Shown piece by piece: positions 16,884 through 20,095 of a DNA stretch of 20,095 bases (positions are counted from its first letter, which is position 1; each line of letters starts with the position of its first letter). Made by a program: the position numbers and the translations under genes. The stretch spans positions 101,228-121,322 of the forward strand of contig NW_005200631.1 of NCBI RefSeq assembly GCF_000372725.1, in the 5' to 3' direction. The notes beneath the pieces were generated by a model. The model was not told the DNA's origin, did no database searches, and saw nothing but the letters and a program-made list of their open reading frames with translations. Origin of the DNA: Emiliania huxleyi CCMP1516. Its lineage: Eukaryota > Haptophyta > Isochrysidales > Noelaerhabdaceae.

Positions 16884-18604
16884 TGCCGCCTAGACCACCA
16901 CGCTCCTCCTGCTCTCAGAGATACAGATCTCCATCGCGCATCTGGGGGGGGGGGGGGGGGGCGATTTTGGTGGGCTGAGAGGGGGCCGCGGGCGATAGCC
17001 AGCACGATGAATTTGCCCCGCGACTTTCGTCGCCTCAAGAGGTGTGCAACGGGGGTTCCTCTGTCTTTTAACAAACCATTCACACGGGGGTTCCTCTCGC
17101 GGCGACGGCGAGGACGTCCTTTTAGGGTGGAACCACACACAAGGGCGAGGGGCCGAGGGCGAGGGTGTTAACAAAAATGGCCCCGAATGGTTGCCCAGGT
17201 TACTCAGGACACGATCCCGGCGTAAACACAACTAACTGACGGATCCGCTCCTGACGGCCGCACGCGCCGCGCTGCGGCGCGCGTGCCACTGTCTTTGTTT
17301 GAAGTTTAAAAGTCGAATCAGAGCGCGCGGTGTCGGCGTCGTACTGAGTTATCTCTCCTGCGCCCGTCCGACCGCTCCGGGACGCACGCCGGCGAAGCAC
17401 CATCCATCAAGCTGCTGTACGGCCCCGGCATCGCCTCCCCTGGCTTAGCTAGACTGAGAGATATTGTGCACAAGGTTTTGGCCTCTACAATATATACACT
17501 CTGACACTTCACCTCCCACACAGTGCACAGAGAGCTAGTCCCCGTCCGCCACGGCCATCCTCGGCCTCCGCCGGGCCCCCGGCCGCGGCGCGGTGCGGCG
17601 GCGTCACAAATCCGAGAAAGAACTACTACAGCGATCGCCACGCTGGCCTCTCCGCAAGGCCTCCCGACCGCGTCGAAGGTCGAACTCACGGCGCGGGCTC
17701 TCTCGGCTCCGGGACCGGCCCCAGCTTCGGCTGAGGGCTAACAAGCTGCCGAGCCCAAATCACTGTGACAGTCGCTCCCAAATCCGAACGCAGAGCACCG
17801 GGACGCGGTCGGGCGATCTGAGGTCCAACTAGGCGTATGGATTGCCCATCCAGCTAGGCGTGTGTATTGTGCCCATCCAGGGCGATCACCTGGACCATCA
17901 ACAGGCTGCGGCGCCGTAGTCACGAGGTGTTGTTCACACCTGGGCAAGCATTCGTGCAAGTTCCGTGCAAGCTCCGGAGCTGGCCTTGCCATACCGTCCG
18001 CCTTGCGAGCGTGCTCACGCACTATCCTGGGCTCGTGCTTGCACGCGGTCGCAGCGTCATCAAGGCTCCACGCCACGACAGGACCGGCCATGCCGGGTGG
18101 CGTCCTCGCAACATCTGGAGAGATGGGCAAGGCCTCTGAGGAGGCGTGCGGCGTGCTGACGGTGAGCAACAAGATCGCTCCCCCGCGGCGCCAAAGCGGC
18201 GTGCGCGCGGCGGCAAGGCCAGCCGCGCGCGCCGGCTCGAGAACTTCCGGCAGCACAAGGCTGCGGCACCTGTGGCTGCTCCTGCGATCAAGTGGGAGCA
18301 GCTCGCCCACGGCCTCTTGCGTCAGCAACGCGCGACTCTGCGCGACGGCGCGCGAGCGGCCTGGGTGCGCATGCGTGCGCGCCGCCCGCGCGAAGCTCGG
18401 TGGCGGTGCGGAGCGCGTGGATGGAGGTGTAGGTCTCTGCTCGCGCGTCACCTCGAGTCCCTTCCCACTTGATCCAACCCTTGGCCCTCTTACTCTTGGT
18501 GTGTGTGCTGTGGGTACCTACTCGAGTACCACCTCAAGCATTCGTGTGCAGCACAGCGCATCGCCGCCACGCGAGTGTACGACTCGGAGGAAGGCCTCGT
18601 GCTA
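16884..18604. other. 1.7-kb region without a convincing gene
   Basis: It contains a run of 18 G (16944-16961), two CGGGGGTTCCTCT boxes 40 bp apart (about 17048 and 17088), and a GC hairpin near 17261-17286. A 25-27-bp tandem repeat (17829-17880, CTAGGCGT...CCCATCCAG) is also present. Long ORFs overlap on both strands at 17738-18605 without family motifs. One plus-strand frame (18146-18472) is Arg/Lys-rich (KRRARGGKASRARRLENF) and could be an exon or an old retroelement fragment. I would not call it a gene. Confidence 0.5.
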
Positions 18605-19846
18605 ATGACAGTGCCAACCCTTGCTCTGAAATCAGCGCTGGTGGGGTTCGTGCTGTACACTGCGTACGCTGGCACGATGCGGACGCGTGAGTCTGCGCTG
18701 AGTTACCGCCTGTCCCGCTTCTATGAGGCGCACGGCATCGACAAGCGGCAGCCGGACACGCGCAAACTGCTGCACCGACACGGCTCCGTTGAAGGAGTCG
18801 AGCGGGAGTTGCGCAAGAAGTACGGCGATTGGCTGCCTCCCGAAGACCTCTCGGTCCTCCCTCTGGCAGACGACACGGTCGGCACGGCCGTCTACCTCTT
18901 GTCTGGCGCGCTCGCCGATCGCGCGCCGCCTTGGCTGTCCCAGCTGAGTGATGCGGATTGGAAGCGGCTGCCCGGTGCGGGGCTGGTGCAGCGGTGGGAG
19001 GCTGCGCCGACAGCGGCGCGCCTCGGCTACTCCGCAGTAGGCTGCAGTGCACTCCGACTGGCACTGCCCGAGTCGATGCGGTTGCCCGCGCTCCTCTCCT
19101 TCGGTGCCCTTGCATGGTCGGTTCGGCCGACGCCGGAGGAGCTGTCTCCCGCCTCGCTGTGGCGCGAGCTGGTCGCCACGTGGGAGGGCGGCGCCTCCGC
19201 GCCGGAGGAGCCGCGCGCCCTCCCCCGGCGCCTTGCAATTTGCAGCGGCGTCGCGCTTGTCGTGGCGGCGGCGGCAGGGCCTTCCCACTCGCTGCCGGTT
19301 CTCTTGGCGCTGCTGCTCGCCGCGCTGTGCGTGGGCGTGCCGGAGACGGCGGACACGTGGGAGAGCATGCCCGTCGTCGCGCCCTCGGCGCGGTCCGCGC
19401 TTCGCAGCGCTCTGAAGCAAAAGCCCGACCTCCTGCAGCAGCACGAGGTGGAGACGTTCCGAGACGCCTCCGAGAAGCTCTCGTACGCCTTCGGGGCCCA
19501 AGCGTGCCCGCGCCCTCGCTCTCAGGTGGGCGTGCTCGCGTACGTCACCATCGATGCCGAGCACACGGGCTGGCAGGCGCCGCTCCTCGCAATCGGCGCG
19601 CTCGGCCGCTGGGTGCCGCTGGGCACGATCTCGGCCACCGGCGCTGCGGACGGCCAGAGAAAGCTTGAGGTGTCTGGCCGGCTGCTCCCGGCCGCTGCCA
19701 TTCCCGCCGCCCTCTTTCTGCTCACCGGCCTTGCCGCCGCTCTCAACAGCGATGGGCACCTCTCCCTGCCTGCGCGGTCCGCGCGCGCGGCGCTACTGCT
19801 CTTCTCGTTGGCCAGCATCGTCGCGGCCGCCGCCACGTGGATGTAG
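18605..19846 (+). CDS. Multi-pass membrane protein of unknown function
   Basis: A 413-aa intronless frame, which I start at ATG 18605 because it opens directly into a signal-anchor-like helix (LALKSALVGFVLYTAYAG). An upstream in-frame ATG at 18503 would add 34 unremarkable residues. After the first helix comes a soluble helical segment, LSYRLSRFYEAHGIDK to VERELRKKYGDWLP. Its F-Y-x-x-H and K-Y-G ends resemble a short helical motif seen in other algal proteins; that is recollection, not a search. Further hydrophobic segments lie at about residues 215-247 and 363-380, with a last one (ALLLFSLASIVAAAATWM) at the C-terminus. Between them is a soluble part including SQVGVLAYVTIDAEHTGWQA. Reading-frame length, low-complexity-free sequence and TM layout support a real gene. 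No catalytic motif is visible. Confidence 0.68.
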   Translation: MTVPTLALKSALVGFVLYTAYAGTMRTRESALSYRLSRFYEAHGIDKRQPDTRKLLHRHGSVEGVERELRKKYGDWLPPEDLSVLPLADDTVGTAVYLLSGALADRAPPWLSQLSDADWKRLPGAGLVQRWEAAPTAARLGYSAVGCSALRLALPESMRLPALLSFGALAWSVRPTPEELSPASLWRELVATWEGGASAPEEPRALPRRLAICSGVALVVAAAAGPSHSLPVLLALLLAALCVGVPETADTWESMPVVAPSARSALRSALKQKPDLLQQHEVETFRDASEKLSYAFGAQACPRPRSQVGVLAYVTIDAEHTGWQAPLLAIGALGRWVPLGTISATGAADGQRKLEVSGRLLPAAAIPAALFLLTGLAAALNSDGHLSLPARSARAALLLFSLASIVAAAATWM

Positions 19847-20095
19847 CAGGGATGTGGCTCGGCGCACGGCGATGTGCTGCTTCAACTGCTGGCGGATGGC
19901 GGCGAGGCGGCACGCGCGGTTCCCGCCAGGGCAGAGCTTCCCATCGCAACGCGGCCACGCCTGCGGCCCCTGGCGTCGCGAGTTGACAGTTTTGTCGGCC
20001 CTTGCTATTTCATTTTATCGTTTCACACAAGCGGCCGCCGGCGCGGTACACACACAGAGTTCGCGGGCTGAGGGCCCACCGGCACCGCAGCAGGC
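19847..20095. other. 3' flank to window end
   Basis: About 250 bp after the membrane-protein gene. It includes a short T-rich patch (about 19990-20025) that may hold the transcript 3' end. No gene seen. Confidence 0.5.

Noticed and set aside
17738..18605. Overlapping 237-aa (minus) and 247-aa (plus) ORFs
   Set aside because: They overlap each other on opposite strands, have shadow-like composition (Arg/Ala/Ser) and no motif, so no strand is favoured.

Overview
This window reads as nuclear DNA of a GC-rich single-celled eukaryote, most likely a microalga. The evidence is spliceosomal introns in most genes, long microsatellites, G/C homopolymers of 15-21 bases, and eukaryotic protein families: ankyrin, cytochrome b5, ShKT, a 2OG-Fe(II) oxygenase and a PIF/Harbinger transposase. 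About half of the introns that protein-family logic lets me place appear to start with GC rather than GT, often as GCG. That suggests a lineage tolerant of GC-AG introns; a haptophyte is my guess, but the sequence alone does not prove it. Nothing here looks bacterial, organellar or viral.

Left part (1-5150). A secreted BNR/Asp-box beta-propeller gene runs leftward off the window. One of its introns carries an exact 32-bp copy of the start of the next exon. A spacer with a 155-bp (GT)n tract separates it from a divergent ankyrin-repeat gene whose product has an N-myristoylation-like start. Middle (5154-9011). A lipase-like alpha/beta hydrolase (minus) and a membrane-anchored cysteine-rich ShKT protein (plus) diverge from a gap of about 105 bp. 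A two-exon gene of unknown function (minus) and a CTCGACAC satellite follow.

Right-centre (9012-16310). A five-exon cytochrome b5-domain gene (minus) and a 2OG-Fe(II) dioxygenase gene (plus) form a divergent pair. Between them lies what looks like a complete 3.8-kb PIF/Harbinger DNA transposon (about 10357-14187). It has about 37-bp terminal inverted repeats, subterminal repeats and hairpins, a four-exon DDE transposase, a convergent three-exon Myb/SANT-like gene, and an internal duplicated segment. Far right (16494-20095). A small signal-peptide/TM protein ends in a CaaX-like tail. After 1.7 kb without a convincing gene comes a multi-TM protein of unknown function.

The host genes show no common pathway. 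The transposase and Myb-like gene make sense together as the two proteins of a Harbinger element. Exon boundaries were deduced by eye from reading frame, splice signals and family motifs, so they are models to be tested with transcript data.
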